Notes: generated by a model from the letters alone, not told the origin. DNA of 64,000 nucleotides from Pseudobdellovibrionaceae bacterium (GCA_020635085.1 JACKAL010000003.1:124001-188000); one strand, 5' to 3'; counted from the first letter of the stretch, positions 53,330 to 62,858 are shown. Numbers and translations: made by a program.

Positions 53330-53950
53330 TTAAAAATACCAGGTTAAACCAGCGGTCGCGCGCAGGAAAGCATACTCTGTAGATTTATGGGCGGAGGCTT
53401 CAAGTCGCCAACTCATATTATGATTAATTTGGAAATCCCAACCTCCGACAACAAATAAATAATAATTTTTTAATTTTAAAAGTGGGCGCAAATCTTCGCG
53501 GCCATCGACGATGGTCGCCACACCACCACCCCAGTAGAGGCGATTGGCATTGCGTGTTTGTAGCACGTGGTAGGCGGCTTGCCACCAGCCAAAGTGGCTA
53601 TAAATATCTACCCCCAACTGAATGCGGTACGTGGCACCCATCCACGGTGCGATATGCAAGCCGCCCCATGTGTGCATGGTGTGCTCATCAAAATCATATG
53701 CCTGATGAATGGCACCCGTTACAGATGCACGTGGAGCCAAGTGAAAGGAATCGGTTGATACGGCATGTGTATTTTTGTCGGTTTCTAATCCTTGGTCCTG
53801 CAGAAGTGTTGTGTTGGTAGGGGTGTCGCGCGGTTCACTTACGGATTCCTCTGTTGGCACCAGGATCGTCGGTGTTTCATCAGCAGCGGAAAATACAATC
53901 GATGGTCCAAAAAGAAAGAGCAAAAAAAGAATAAAGGGTTGTCTCAACAT
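53330..53950 (-). CDS. Exported small beta-barrel-like protein, function unknown
   Basis: 206 residues. Signal peptide (MLRQPFILFLLFLFGPSIVFS-AADE), then an acidic Thr/Glu/Pro-rich linker (ETPTILVPTEESVSEPRDTPTN), then about eight beta strands with a terminal aromatic residue (TAGLTWYF), typical of small outer-membrane barrels. Segments such as YRIQLGVDIYSHFGWWQAAYHVL and LKLKNYYLFVVGGWDFQINH look like strands with girdle aromatics. No family is recognised. Divergent from the first FadL-like barrel gene. Confidence 0.7.
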   Translation of the reverse strand: MLRQPFILFLLFLFGPSIVFSAADETPTILVPTEESVSEPRDTPTNTTLLQDQGLETDKNTHAVSTDSFHLAPRASVTGAIHQAYDFDEHTMHTWGGLHIAPWMGATYRIQLGVDIYSHFGWWQAAYHVLQTRNANRLYWGGGVATIVDGREDLRPLLKLKNYYLFVVGGWDFQINHNMSWRLEASAHKSTEYAFLRATAGLTWYF

Positions 53951-54010
53951 AAAAATCCTATGATTATTAAAGTATAAGTTCGGTCTGATCAGTATTACAA
54001 GGATGTAAAT

Positions 54011-55153
54011 ATGCTTCGTTTTGGATTTATTCTATTCGCACTCACTTATTTTTTCGTGAGGACATCGTTTGCCGGTGAGGCACTTATTTTTGATATCCAC
54101 CAACAGTATTTATCGACCCGTTCTGTGGGTATGGGAAATGCGCAAACCGCAGTAGCTGATGATGAAAGTGCCATGTTTTTTAACCCTGCAGGGCTTAAAC
54201 AATTAAAAGAAAATAAATTGAACTTTTTTATCAAAGGTGGCGGGAGTCCTGACATCTTAAAATTTTCCAAAGATATCAGTAACGCGGGTAAGGACTCGCA
54301 AGCAATTAACGATGTGATTGTTGCTAACTATGACAAAAGTTTTATGCTGCGTGCCCCGTCTCTTGGTTTTATTTATGCACGTCCCGAGTGGTCCATTGCA
54401 TTTATCCCTGCGGATGTCACCGTTAATGCGAGCCTAGATCAAGGTGTTGGGCCTGTGGTCAATCTAACGGCTTACCAAGATACAACACTGGCCTTTGCCA
54501 AAGCATGGGACTTGAAATCTGTAAAAAAGGGAACCTTTACCTACGGAGTCACTTCCAAGCTTATTTACCGTGCGCATTTAGATAAAATTATCGGTATTAC
54601 CACTATTCAGAATGGTAAAGTGTTGCAGGCGTCTGACAGTAATGAGGGGATGACCTTGGACTTTGATGTTGGGGCGATGTGGAAAGCACCAGAATCTGCC
54701 GACGGGTTTTGGAGCTACGCCAAACCGACGGTGGGTGTAACGGTCCACAATCTTTTAGATTATGGCTATTTTAGCAACCTGGGTTTGTATTCGAAGGATA
54801 AGAGTGGAAAACCCGAAAAACTCCACCGTGTTATAGATATCGGAACAGCCTTTCAGCTTCCCAACTGGTGGTTGTGGTCTTCGAAGTTAGCGATTGATGT
54901 TCGTGATCTTTTGCATCCCTATTGGACCATTAAAAAAGGACTGCATGTGGGTCTTGAGTTCAACTGGGAGATGTTTTCGTGGTGGAAAGGGGGCTGGCGC
55001 GCTGGTCTCAATCAGGGGTACTGGACGGCTGGCTTTACCGGTCAATTATCGGTGTTTAAGCTAGATTTAGCGACCTATGGGCGTGAGGTAGGAACCAGCT
55101 CCAATAAGGTTCAGGACCGTGTTTATATGTTCACCACCAGTCTCGATTTCTAG
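54011..55153 (+). CDS. FadL/OmpP1-like outer-membrane barrel protein, paralogue 1
   Basis: 380 residues with a signal peptide (MLRFGFILFALTYFFVRTSFA-GEA). The N-terminal plug-like motif VGMGNAQTAVADDESAMFFNPAGLKQL is diagnostic for the OmpP1/FadL/PorV superfamily. A C-terminal motif GGWRAGLNQGYWTAGF...LDLATYGREVG recurs in the two relatives below, and the protein ends in a beta strand with terminal Phe (TSLDF). Function might be hydrophobic-compound uptake or barrel/adhesin assembly; not determined. A strong terminator follows at 55196. Confidence 0.85.
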   Translation: MLRFGFILFALTYFFVRTSFAGEALIFDIHQQYLSTRSVGMGNAQTAVADDESAMFFNPAGLKQLKENKLNFFIKGGGSPDILKFSKDISNAGKDSQAINDVIVANYDKSFMLRAPSLGFIYARPEWSIAFIPADVTVNASLDQGVGPVVNLTAYQDTTLAFAKAWDLKSVKKGTFTYGVTSKLIYRAHLDKIIGITTIQNGKVLQASDSNEGMTLDFDVGAMWKAPESADGFWSYAKPTVGVTVHNLLDYGYFSNLGLYSKDKSGKPEKLHRVIDIGTAFQLPNWWLWSSKLAIDVRDLLHPYWTIKKGLHVGLEFNWEMFSWWKGGWRAGLNQGYWTAGFTGQLSVFKLDLATYGREVGTSSNKVQDRVYMFTTSLDF

Positions 55154-55195
55154 GGCGCACCATAGTAACTATCTGAAATTACATATTTTTTATAT

Positions 55196-55224
55196 AAAAA
55201 CCGAGGTTTAGACTCGGTTTTTTT
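55196..55224 (+). terminator. Rho-independent terminator after paralogue 1
   Basis: AAAAACCGAG (55196-55205) and CTCGGTTTTT (55213-55222) form a 10-base stem with a 7-base loop (GTTTAGA), followed by further T. It isolates the upstream barrel gene from rpsD. Confidence 0.92.
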
Positions 55225-55338
55225 GTATCTGTGGAGAACGTTCTCTTTTTCTGGCTATAATTGAAGCCCCGCCCCTGATCTCTGCGTAAAACGAGTTTGG
55301 GGGTAGCCTCACTGGTTTTTTTAAGCATTTTTTAGTGA

Positions 55339-55350
55339 CAGGACGTCCTG
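55339..55350. promoter_or_regulatory. 12-base perfect palindrome in the rpsD leader
   Basis: CAGGACGTCCTG lies 53 bases before the rpsD ATG. A perfect even palindrome has no loop, so a DNA operator is more likely than a hairpin. Confidence 0.4.
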
Positions 55351-55402
55351 GGTGTGGGATATCAACGAGTCCATTAAAAATAATGAGGAAGGGTAATTTA
55401 CT

Positions 55403-56035
55403 ATGGCAGTTTCAAAGAGACGTTTACGATTTCGTGTACAGCGCCGTTTAGGTGTCGAGCTTCCAGGGTTGGGAAAACCAGGAGCGTTAGAACGTCGTCC
55501 ATATCCTCCAGGGCAGCACGGAAACAAACGTAAAAAATTCTCTAACTACGCACTTCAATTAGAAGAAAAACAAAAAGTCATGTTTCACTACTGTCTTCGC
55601 GAAAAACAATTACGTCGTTTTATTCGTGATGCACAAAAAGGAAGCGCCGATAAGAACTGGATTAGCCAATTGGCAGGTCGTTTAGAGCTTCGTCTTGATA
55701 ATATCGTTTTCCGTTTAGGTTTTGCACCTGGCATTCGTTCTGCTCGTCAGATGGTCAGTCACGGGCATGTAACAGTAAACGGTAAAAAAGTAGACGTTGG
55801 TTCTTTCGTGGTTAAAGTGGGTGATGTGGTGGCTTTAAAAGAATCATCCTATACTCATCAAAACTATATGCAAGCCAAACAGGCGCCGCGCATGGAAGTT
55901 CCTGAGTATCTTGAAAAAAGTGAAGTGAATGGCAAAGACACTGGAAAAATTAAATCTGTGCCCGGTACGGAATTTATTCCATTTCCATTCTCGGCAAACC
56001 TTTTTGCAGAATACTACTCACTCAGAAACGTTTAA
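55403..56035 (+). CDS. rpsD: Ribosomal protein S4, stand-alone copy
   Basis: Primary 16S rRNA-binding small-subunit protein. The N-terminal part has PGQHGNKRKKFSNYALQLEEKQKVMF, and the S4 RNA-binding domain has LAGRLELRLDNIVFRLGFAPGIRSARQMVSHGHVTVNG. 210 residues is usual. The only Cys is in YCLREKQ, so this is a zinc-free (C-minus) S4 lacking the zinc-knuckle cysteines. The gene is alone between two terminators, not in the alpha operon with rpsM-rpsK-rpoA, so it may be a paralogue of a copy elsewhere (inference) or a relocated sole copy. The GAGGAAGGG element just upstream is the ribosome binding site. Confidence 0.95.
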   Translation: MAVSKRRLRFRVQRRLGVELPGLGKPGALERRPYPPGQHGNKRKKFSNYALQLEEKQKVMFHYCLREKQLRRFIRDAQKGSADKNWISQLAGRLELRLDNIVFRLGFAPGIRSARQMVSHGHVTVNGKKVDVGSFVVKVGDVVALKESSYTHQNYMQAKQAPRMEVPEYLEKSEVNGKDTGKIKSVPGTEFIPFPFSANLFAEYYSLRNV

Positions 56036-56075
56036 ATTTTCTTAAAAGAAGAGTTAAAAACACAAACTTCAAGCT

Positions 56076-56110
56076 ACCCACATCTCGATCAGATGTGGGT
56101 TTTGTTTTTT
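56076..56110 (+). terminator. Rho-independent terminator after rpsD
   Basis: ACCCACATCT (56076-56085) and AGATGTGGGT (56091-56100) form a 10-base perfect stem with a 5-base loop, followed by TTTGTTTTTT. It ends the rpsD transcript. Confidence 0.95.
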
Positions 56111-56181
56111 TAAAGGCAAATAAAAACAACAGGGAGCTACTCTGGTGGCTATGTCAGCTCCTAGATACGCAAGATCACACT

Positions 56182-56868
56182 CTAATTATTTTGCTGTAGC
56201 TGAGAGAGGAATTGTTTGGCAATTTCTTCTGCTGTTGAGCCACTGCCGATAGAATTATTTAAATTGGTACAAACTTCTGTTCCTTCAAATTGTCCACCAG
56301 TTCCACAGGCGATGGGTTGCATAGCAAGAATGGTTTCGCCTATCGCTTGAATCTCTTCAGGACTACTTGAAGCGACAGTGTTAAGGTCGGGGTGCGTATT
56401 GAGCCAGGATTCGATGGAGCCACCACCCGTTAAACTTTTAATATATGTGGCAGCTTTAGCAGAAAGTGCGAGAACTTTTAAGTTTTCAGACCCAGTGTCT
56501 GAGCAATCGCTCACAGCACTATTTACAAGATCAAAGGCGGTGCTGCTACCACTGGCAGCAAATACGAAGTAGTCATAGAGTGTAACGTTTGGATCCGTGC
56601 CGGTGTTACTGTTACTGTCGAGATTTTCTACTGCCTGAACAATTGTCGAGTTGGTTATATTTTGGCGAATAAAATCGGCAGAACAGCGTATGACGTAGGA
56701 TTTGCTAGAGGCAATACCGCTGACCATGGCAACGCAGGTATCTACGGTGGAAGGTGTAGCTTGATCTAAACATTGTTGAGCAGAAAAAACCTTGTCGTCT
56801 TCTTTACTTTCGCAGCTTGCGAAAAATACAAATACCAGAGGGAAAAGGACAAGAAGTTTCTTTTGCAT
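56182..56868 (-). CDS. Lipoprotein of unknown function, Cys-containing
   Basis: 228 residues. Signal peptide and lipobox FFASC (Cys19) give a lipid-anchored protein. The mature part is Ser/Thr/Asn-rich and largely helical (AQQCLDQATPSTVDTC, YVIRCSADFIRQNITNSTIVQAV, QPIACGTGG...CTNLNNS) with five or six spaced Cys that may pair. No family is recognised. Its layout resembles the lipoprotein at 58072 (lipobox, acidic linker, helices, spaced Cys), so the two may be distant relatives (inference). Divergent from paralogue 2. Confidence 0.75.
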   Translation of the reverse strand: MQKKLLVLFPLVFVFFASCESKEDDKVFSAQQCLDQATPSTVDTCVAMVSGIASSKSYVIRCSADFIRQNITNSTIVQAVENLDSNSNTGTDPNVTLYDYFVFAASGSSTAFDLVNSAVSDCSDTGSENLKVLALSAKAATYIKSLTGGGSIESWLNTHPDLNTVASSSPEEIQAIGETILAMQPIACGTGGQFEGTEVCTNLNNSIGSGSTAEEIAKQFLSQLQQNN

Positions 56869-57004
56869 GGAAAATCTCCGTTTCGTGATTAAGATGTAAT
56901 AATTAAATGTTAGCTGATCACTCGCATTTAGGCACTATTCCAACGTCTAAATTTCTCAACACGCGACGCTTTTTTAAGCGAAATGCCAGATACTAAAATG
57001 AGGT

Positions 57005-58063
57005 ATGTTAAAGCTAGGTCTAGTTCTTACTGTTGTCTCAATTTGTCACATCTCTGTGGCAGCCGATTTCTATCAGGGCATTCGCCAGATGGGAATGGGT
57101 GGAGCTGCTATTGCAGTGGTCAATGATGAAACGTCATTGCTTTTAAACCCTATAGGTTTAGGGCGTTTGCGCGAACCGTATGTCACACTGATTGATCCAG
57201 AGGTCACTACCAATACGAAAGGTGCAGGAGCGGTACAGAGTCTTTTAACAGACTCTGTATCCGTAGATAAAATTTACGATGAAATGTCGGGGAGATTAGA
57301 TCGCAATTATTTTATTCGTGCCCAGATGTTTCCGTCATTTGCTACACGCAATTATGGATTTGGATTTTTAGGAAAATATGACATTTTAGCCAATCGTCGA
57401 AGCTCGGATCAATTCTTAGATCTTAAATACACCAATGATATGGCGGCGGTGGCAGGATACAATCATAGTTTTTTTGGTGGCCAAATAAAAGTGGGAGTTT
57501 CGGGTCGTTATATTGACCGTGTACAGTACGTGGGAACTGTAGACCCAGCGACGGATGGTCTCAATATAAAAAATCTTGCCAGTCAGGGTACAGGACTTGC
57601 GGTGGATGCAGGGGCGAGCTTTACCTCTCCCACAGATTGGCTCCCCACACTAAGTTTTTTACTAAAAGATATTGGTGATACTTCGTTTACTCTAGGCAAT
57701 GGTTTGCGAGGAAGCAGTTATAGTGGTTTGGGAGATCCCAGTAAAATTCCTATGACTGCTGATGTAGCATTAGCTCTTTTTCCGATATGGTCGAATGCAA
57801 CTCGTGGCACTTTTACAATTGAATACGATGATGTTTTAAATAAAGGAAAAACAGAGAAAAAAATCCACGCAGGTGTGGAGATTAACCTTGCGGATCGCTT
57901 CTTTCTGCGCGGTGGATGGAATCGCGGTTATCCCACTGTGGGGTTTGAGTATGCGGCGACATATTTTCAATTGCAGCTGGCTTACTACGGCGAAGAGATT
58001 GGTACGGATAGCACACCGATACGCGATGATCGTGTTTCTATAAAAACAGTTTTTCGTTTTTGA
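57005..58063 (+). CDS. FadL/OmpP1-like outer-membrane barrel protein, paralogue 2
   Basis: 352 residues, signal peptide (MLKLGLVLTVVSICHISVA-ADF). The N-terminal motif reads MGMGGAAIAVVNDETSLLLNPIGLGRL (compare GMGNA...NPAGL in the relatives). The C-terminal motif is GGWNRGYPTVGFEYAATYFQLQLAYYGEEIG, and the end is TVFRF. It lies directly before the lipoprotein gene (8 bases to its start) and near paralogue 3, so the three form one operon. Confidence 0.85.
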   Translation: MLKLGLVLTVVSICHISVAADFYQGIRQMGMGGAAIAVVNDETSLLLNPIGLGRLREPYVTLIDPEVTTNTKGAGAVQSLLTDSVSVDKIYDEMSGRLDRNYFIRAQMFPSFATRNYGFGFLGKYDILANRRSSDQFLDLKYTNDMAAVAGYNHSFFGGQIKVGVSGRYIDRVQYVGTVDPATDGLNIKNLASQGTGLAVDAGASFTSPTDWLPTLSFLLKDIGDTSFTLGNGLRGSSYSGLGDPSKIPMTADVALALFPIWSNATRGTFTIEYDDVLNKGKTEKKIHAGVEINLADRFFLRGGWNRGYPTVGFEYAATYFQLQLAYYGEEIGTDSTPIRDDRVSIKTVFRF

Positions 58064-58071
58064 GGTCGTAT

Positions 58072-58866
58072 ATGAAGAGCAAAATATTTTTAATAGCATT
58101 TTTATTTTTTACCGGATGTAGCAATGTACTCAATGAAATTGGCAAGAAAGACACCCCTAAAGCTATTTACTACGAAGCCAAACTCAAAATGAACAAAAAA
58201 GATTACAGTGGCGCAATTACTTTGATGGATACATTGGATAGTTCATTCTTAGCACAGCGAGATGTGGCTCTTGTATATGCATCAGCGTACTCAGGTCGCT
58301 GTGGTTTAGATTTCGTTAATTTTGTAAATTCTCTTAGTTCTGTTTCAAGTTCCAATATTTTTGGATTTTTAATGACTACGTATAAATCCACGTGGTCAGA
58401 TGATTCGCGCGTGCAAGACTGTATCCACGCAGAGACTCTAATCAATGCTATTGGTACGTACACACAAAGAACCAGTGATGAAAATGTTTTGATGGGCACA
58501 TCGAGTCTTACTAAAATTGGTACCCAACTCGCTTTTGTAGCAGACAAAGATGGTGATGGGAATATCGATGCGGGTTTCGATCACTGTGATCTTAATGATT
58601 TTCCAGATGAAGTCGTCCGTGAGATCGGTTCGGGGATGGCCAATGCGATTTTAAGTATTGCCGCTCTTGGTGGAGGGGTGGCTTCTGGCGCGTTATCCGA
58701 TATTCAAGATCAATGCGCAAAAAATTCCAACTTAAATGTATTTTGTACGAACACAGATCCTGCGGCATTTAGTACAAATGAAGTGGCCGCTTTACGCGCG
58801 CTGGTGGCCTCTGATGAAGGTATAGGAGCTTGCTCAGGAAACCCAGCGGCCTGTATTTGCCCATAA
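58072..58866 (+). CDS. Lipoprotein with a DxDGDG-type calcium-binding loop
   Basis: 264 residues. A short signal peptide (MKSKIFLIAFLFFTGC) gives a lipobox with Cys16. The start is the ATG at 58072 with GAGG upstream; the frame also opens at a TTG at 58060. The mature protein begins with a helical region (TPKAIYYEAKLKMNKKDYSGAITLMDTL, TPR-like) and later has a calcium-type loop DKDGDGNIDAGFDHCD like those of EF-hand or thrombospondin type 3 repeats. Spaced Cys (HCD, QDQCAKN, VFCTN, GACSGN, ACICP) end the protein. Its close partner genes are two OMP barrels, suggesting an outer-membrane complex (inference). Confidence 0.75.
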   Translation: MKSKIFLIAFLFFTGCSNVLNEIGKKDTPKAIYYEAKLKMNKKDYSGAITLMDTLDSSFLAQRDVALVYASAYSGRCGLDFVNFVNSLSSVSSSNIFGFLMTTYKSTWSDDSRVQDCIHAETLINAIGTYTQRTSDENVLMGTSSLTKIGTQLAFVADKDGDGNIDAGFDHCDLNDFPDEVVREIGSGMANAILSIAALGGGVASGALSDIQDQCAKNSNLNVFCTNTDPAAFSTNEVAALRALVASDEGIGACSGNPAACICP

Positions 58867-58872
58867 TAAAAT

Positions 58873-59994
58873 ATGAAGTATTGGTTTGTTTTTTTTCTTT
58901 TTATCTCTCTTCCGTGCTTTGGCGATGAAATCGTTGAGGAGAATATTTCTGTCAATGCATTAGGAATGGGAAATGCCTATCTGGCTCACAGTCGTGGGCA
59001 TGATGCGATATTTTATAATCCAGCAGGACTTGCCAACTTACATGGGTTGCAGTGGCACTTGATGGGTTTAAATTTAGGAATTAATGGTCTTGACTCCTAT
59101 AAAGAATATTCAGATATGTTCAATAACTCAAACGATCTTCCCAGTGTGTTGAATCAGTTGTACGGGCGTCCTGTGTGGACCCGGGCTGATTTACAATCTT
59201 CCTTTAGTATAGGCTCTTTTATTTTTGGTGGTTATGCTCGCGGAAATTTAGGTTTTACACTTTTAAATCCGGCATTACCTAATCTCACTTCAAACTATTT
59301 TGCCGACTATGCTCTATTTGCAGGATGGGGTACGGAAGTGATTCCATCGTGGTTTGATTTTGGTTTTGTGGTGAAGCGCATTACGCGTTTGGCTGGTGGT
59401 GTACAGATTGGTGCGTCGTCGCTGGCGTATTTAGATTCTAATGTTCTTCAGGATGCAGCGAAAAAGCAGGGAACAGGGTACGGTTTAGACTGGGGAGCCA
59501 AATTAAAATTTCCAGGTTCATGGCATCCTACGATTTCCTTTGCCTGGCAAGATGTGGGGGATACATCTTATTCGCTCAGTGCAGACACGCCACAGCCTAT
59601 GAGCTCAAAAAGTCGCATGCACGTAGGACTTGGAATGGAAAAAGATTTTACCGTTTTTGTACTGCGTCCTGCATTCGACTTTCGCTATTTAAACTCTAGT
59701 GGTGTACAAGTTGGTAAACAGGTACACGCAGGGGTCGAACTCGAACTCCCTATTGTGAGTTTGCGCGGTGGATTTAATCAGGGTTACTATACGGCGGGAG
59801 TATCCTTTGACTTTTGGGTGTTACGTTTGGATGCGGCTACCTATGGTGTAGAGCTTGGTGAATATCCTGGTCAACAAGAAGATCGTCGTTATGTGATTCA
59901 AATTTCCACAGATTTTGGGTTCGACGGTTTTGATTTCAGCAAAATGTTTAGTATGAATCGGGCGAGAAGAGCACATCTGAAGCAGCGCCGTTAA
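58873..59994 (+). CDS. FadL/OmpP1-like outer-membrane barrel protein, paralogue 3
   Basis: 373 residues. Signal peptide (MKYWFVFFLFISLPCFG-DEI). N-terminal motif LGMGNAYLAHSRGHDAIFYNPAGLANL, C-terminal motif RGGFNQGYYTAGVSFDFWVLRLDAATYGVELGEY. After the last strand (VIQISTDFGF) a basic tail (MNRARRAHLKQRR) follows, which is unusual for a barrel end. It starts 6 bases after the lipoprotein stop, so it is the last gene of the 57.0-60.0 kb operon. No family name beyond OmpP1/PorV-like is claimed. Confidence 0.85.
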   Translation: MKYWFVFFLFISLPCFGDEIVEENISVNALGMGNAYLAHSRGHDAIFYNPAGLANLHGLQWHLMGLNLGINGLDSYKEYSDMFNNSNDLPSVLNQLYGRPVWTRADLQSSFSIGSFIFGGYARGNLGFTLLNPALPNLTSNYFADYALFAGWGTEVIPSWFDFGFVVKRITRLAGGVQIGASSLAYLDSNVLQDAAKKQGTGYGLDWGAKLKFPGSWHPTISFAWQDVGDTSYSLSADTPQPMSSKSRMHVGLGMEKDFTVFVLRPAFDFRYLNSSGVQVGKQVHAGVELELPIVSLRGGFNQGYYTAGVSFDFWVLRLDAATYGVELGEYPGQQEDRRYVIQISTDFGFDGFDFSKMFSMNRARRAHLKQRR

Positions 59995-60152
59995 TTCGCT
60001 TCGGCCAAGTCATTGTGTGGTGGTCAGAATTGCGTGAGAGGATGGATTCGACTTGGTGGGTTTTTGTCGCGATGTATCCGAAAAAGTGAGCGATGATGCG
60101 TCTTGGATGTTTCGTCTTGTTTGAGGGCGGGGAGCTTGTTAGTCTCTTGTGA

Positions 60153-62858
60153 GTGCTAAACGTTCATAAAATTCAATCTATAGATGATAAAATTCCGTTG
60201 GTGACAGAGCTGTTTGATGAGGAAACCCTTTGGGTGGTCTCGACGGCTGAAGCCAAGCGCAATTTATTGAACTTACTTCCGCGGCATGAGGGAGTGGTGG
60301 CAACCAAGAACATTTTGCGTGCGTCGGAATATTGGACGTGGTTACTGCAGATGAACCGGGTGGATTGCCAACCCATCTCCGATAGTTTCTTTTTTGTGCT
60401 TTTAGAACATTGGTACAAGAAGGCTGAGGTGGGCGTTGAGTTTCGCGATATTGAAAAATTTAAGACATTCTGTGATCAAATTTTTCCTGTTTTAATTTCT
60501 GCGGAGAAAGAACTTTTTTTAGATTGGTTGGAAAGTGAGGACGATCGTAAGGTGCGTTTAGGGCCGTGGGTGGATCAAGCGACCGCTTTTTTGCGTGAGC
60601 TAAAGTCCTTTGGATTTGTTTCGCGATCGGCAATGATTGGGGAAATTTTACGAGGGGATCACCTTTATTTTGGTAATTATAAGCGGATCGTTTTTGATCT
60701 GGGAAATGAAATCCAGGCCGAAGAAGTACAAATGATTGAAGAGTTGGCACGACGGGCAGACGTATTTGTGCTTGCGCCGGAAGCTTCGTTTATCGCGTCT
60801 TATCGCACCGGGAAATGTTATCAGAAGTTAGATACTGAATATGGTGGTGGTAAGAAGTGCGAGAGCGAAGTAGTGGGGTTGAGAGCAGCGGGTGTTCTGG
60901 TGGAAATCAAACAAATTACCTCTTATGTTCGCGAGCTATTGGATAAGGGTGTTGCCTTAAGCGAGATCGCCTTAACCTCGGCGGAGCCCGAGGCTTATTG
61001 GGACATGCTGAAAAAACACTTTGATGTAGAAGGAATCCCTTTAGAAAAGTCTGTGGTTACGAAAGTGAGTTCTTTACCTGTTTTCCAAAACTGGATTTCT
61101 CATATTAAAGTTCTTTTGCGACATTACACTGCCGGAGATTTAGAATCGTTCCTGAGCGAGAAAAATTATTTTTCACGGGATCGAAAGGCCTATGTTCTTT
61201 TTAAGAAAAATTTTTCCCGATTCTATGATATGGAACGGGGCGAAGAAATTATTGGTGAGAAAACGACATGGGACCCAGAAGTGTCGATTTTGTTTTCTGA
61301 CTTTATATCTTTTTTGTATGCCACATGGAAAGATTCCGATTACTCACTGTTTAATAAATTGATTGATGCCCTTATTAAAGATTTTAAAGAACAGGTGAGT
61401 TTGCCACTATTAGAATGGCATAATTATTTGTTGCTTTTGGTCTCACGTTTGGAAAATCGCATTGAGCCTGGCAGTAAAGGTGGGATTAGTTTTACGTCTT
61501 GCCATCAGTTGGATTATCATCCGTATAAGCACTTAATCGTTTTAGGTTGCCATCGTGGAGCGATGCAATCCACAAGTCGTTCTCCCTTTTCTTTGGAAGA
61601 CGTCACTCGTCTTGATAACGATTTAGGTTATTATTTACCGCCTTTTGAGGACAAAAAGGTAGAAATCGATATTCGCTGGGCCATGACATCACAAAAGGTG
61701 ACCACGCTTCTGTCATTTAGCGAGACTGATTTTAATTCCGATCCCATCGTGGCGTCGCAAATGTGGCTTGAGCTCACGCAAGGAAAATCATTTTACGAAT
61801 CGAGCAGGGTGCCCCGTTGGGATGCGATTATGCGCCAATCGTTAGATGTATTTACACTGGGAGATAATGGATCTTCTTTAGTTCGAGAGAAGCTGGGTCG
61901 AGAAACGAGTGCAGAAAAGTGGCCTGATTTGCAAAGCCCTTTTCAGGGGCGACTGTCGGCAAGTTCCTTTAATCGCTACCATCAGTGTCCATTTATTTTT
62001 ATGGCGGAAAAGGTATTTTTACTACCTGAGATGAAAGAGTTTGATTTAGAAATAGATGTGCTTTTTCAAGGGAATATTCTTCATAAAATTTTGGAACTTC
62101 TTCTTGGAGACTATCCCAATCTCGATTTTTCCGATGCACAGTTGATGGAGCTGTATCATCGCGTACTGAATGATCCCGAAACAACAGGAAACGTAAGTCC
62201 AGATATTTTGCAGTACTGGCAAAAGGAGCGTTTCCGCCATTTCATTATGATTCGCCGTTTTATCGAAGCCGAAAAACAGTGGCGAGCAGAGAAACCACAT
62301 GTGCGTGTGGTAGCACTGGAAGGGGAGATTAAGGGGTTCGTGGGAATCGATGGTGAGAGGTTCGTGCTATCTCAAGAGAAAATGAATGTGACGTTCTTAC
62401 CCTTTTCAGGACGGATTGATCGTATTGATATAAATCGTGCCGGTGAGTATGGAATTTATGATTATAAAACATCTAAACATGCAGATCTGAAAGCTTTCGA
62501 TCGTTGGCCGGAGACGTTTCAGGTGCAAATGCCACTTTACGCCGAAGCTCTAGAGAACGGTTTGGTGGACAAATTAAGTCCCGCATCCGTGGTTATGGCG
62601 GCGTATATTTTTTTAAAAGATGGGACTCGCGGAAGTGGATTTGTGACTACAGATACCAATGGTGATTTTTCGCAATCTCAAGGAAAGCGCGTGGTGAATC
62701 GAGAGGAGAGGGAAGAGGTTTTTCAACAGATCAATGATAAGTTAAAAAATGTATTTCAGAAAATTCAAACTGGTGAGTACACACCCCATCCCGAAGACGA
62801 AGAGATTTGTACGAACTGCAACTGGAGAAAAACATGCCGAGCGCCCCATCTACGATAA
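60153..62858 (+). CDS. addB: AddB-like nuclease subunit (PD-(D/E)XK, 4Fe-4S)
   Basis: 901 residues, the helicase-inactive nuclease subunit of an AddAB double-strand-end processing machine. It starts at a GTG at 60153. The C-terminal domain carries the nuclease motif IYDYKTSKHADLK with catalytic Asp and Lys. A Cys near residue 613 in RYHQCPFIFMAEK, with CTNCNWRKTC at the end, gives the four cysteines of the AddB iron-sulfur cluster. The N-terminal two thirds are a degenerate UvrD-like region (no Walker A Lys seen), as in AddB. It overlaps the addA start by 25 bases. Confidence 0.85.
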   Translation: MLNVHKIQSIDDKIPLVTELFDEETLWVVSTAEAKRNLLNLLPRHEGVVATKNILRASEYWTWLLQMNRVDCQPISDSFFFVLLEHWYKKAEVGVEFRDIEKFKTFCDQIFPVLISAEKELFLDWLESEDDRKVRLGPWVDQATAFLRELKSFGFVSRSAMIGEILRGDHLYFGNYKRIVFDLGNEIQAEEVQMIEELARRADVFVLAPEASFIASYRTGKCYQKLDTEYGGGKKCESEVVGLRAAGVLVEIKQITSYVRELLDKGVALSEIALTSAEPEAYWDMLKKHFDVEGIPLEKSVVTKVSSLPVFQNWISHIKVLLRHYTAGDLESFLSEKNYFSRDRKAYVLFKKNFSRFYDMERGEEIIGEKTTWDPEVSILFSDFISFLYATWKDSDYSLFNKLIDALIKDFKEQVSLPLLEWHNYLLLLVSRLENRIEPGSKGGISFTSCHQLDYHPYKHLIVLGCHRGAMQSTSRSPFSLEDVTRLDNDLGYYLPPFEDKKVEIDIRWAMTSQKVTTLLSFSETDFNSDPIVASQMWLELTQGKSFYESSRVPRWDAIMRQSLDVFTLGDNGSSLVREKLGRETSAEKWPDLQSPFQGRLSASSFNRYHQCPFIFMAEKVFLLPEMKEFDLEIDVLFQGNILHKILELLLGDYPNLDFSDAQLMELYHRVLNDPETTGNVSPDILQYWQKERFRHFIMIRRFIEAEKQWRAEKPHVRVVALEGEIKGFVGIDGERFVLSQEKMNVTFLPFSGRIDRIDINRAGEYGIYDYKTSKHADLKAFDRWPETFQVQMPLYAEALENGLVDKLSPASVVMAAYIFLKDGTRGSGFVTTDTNGDFSQSQGKRVVNREEREEVFQQINDKLKNVFQKIQTGEYTPHPEDEEICTNCNWRKTCRAPHLR

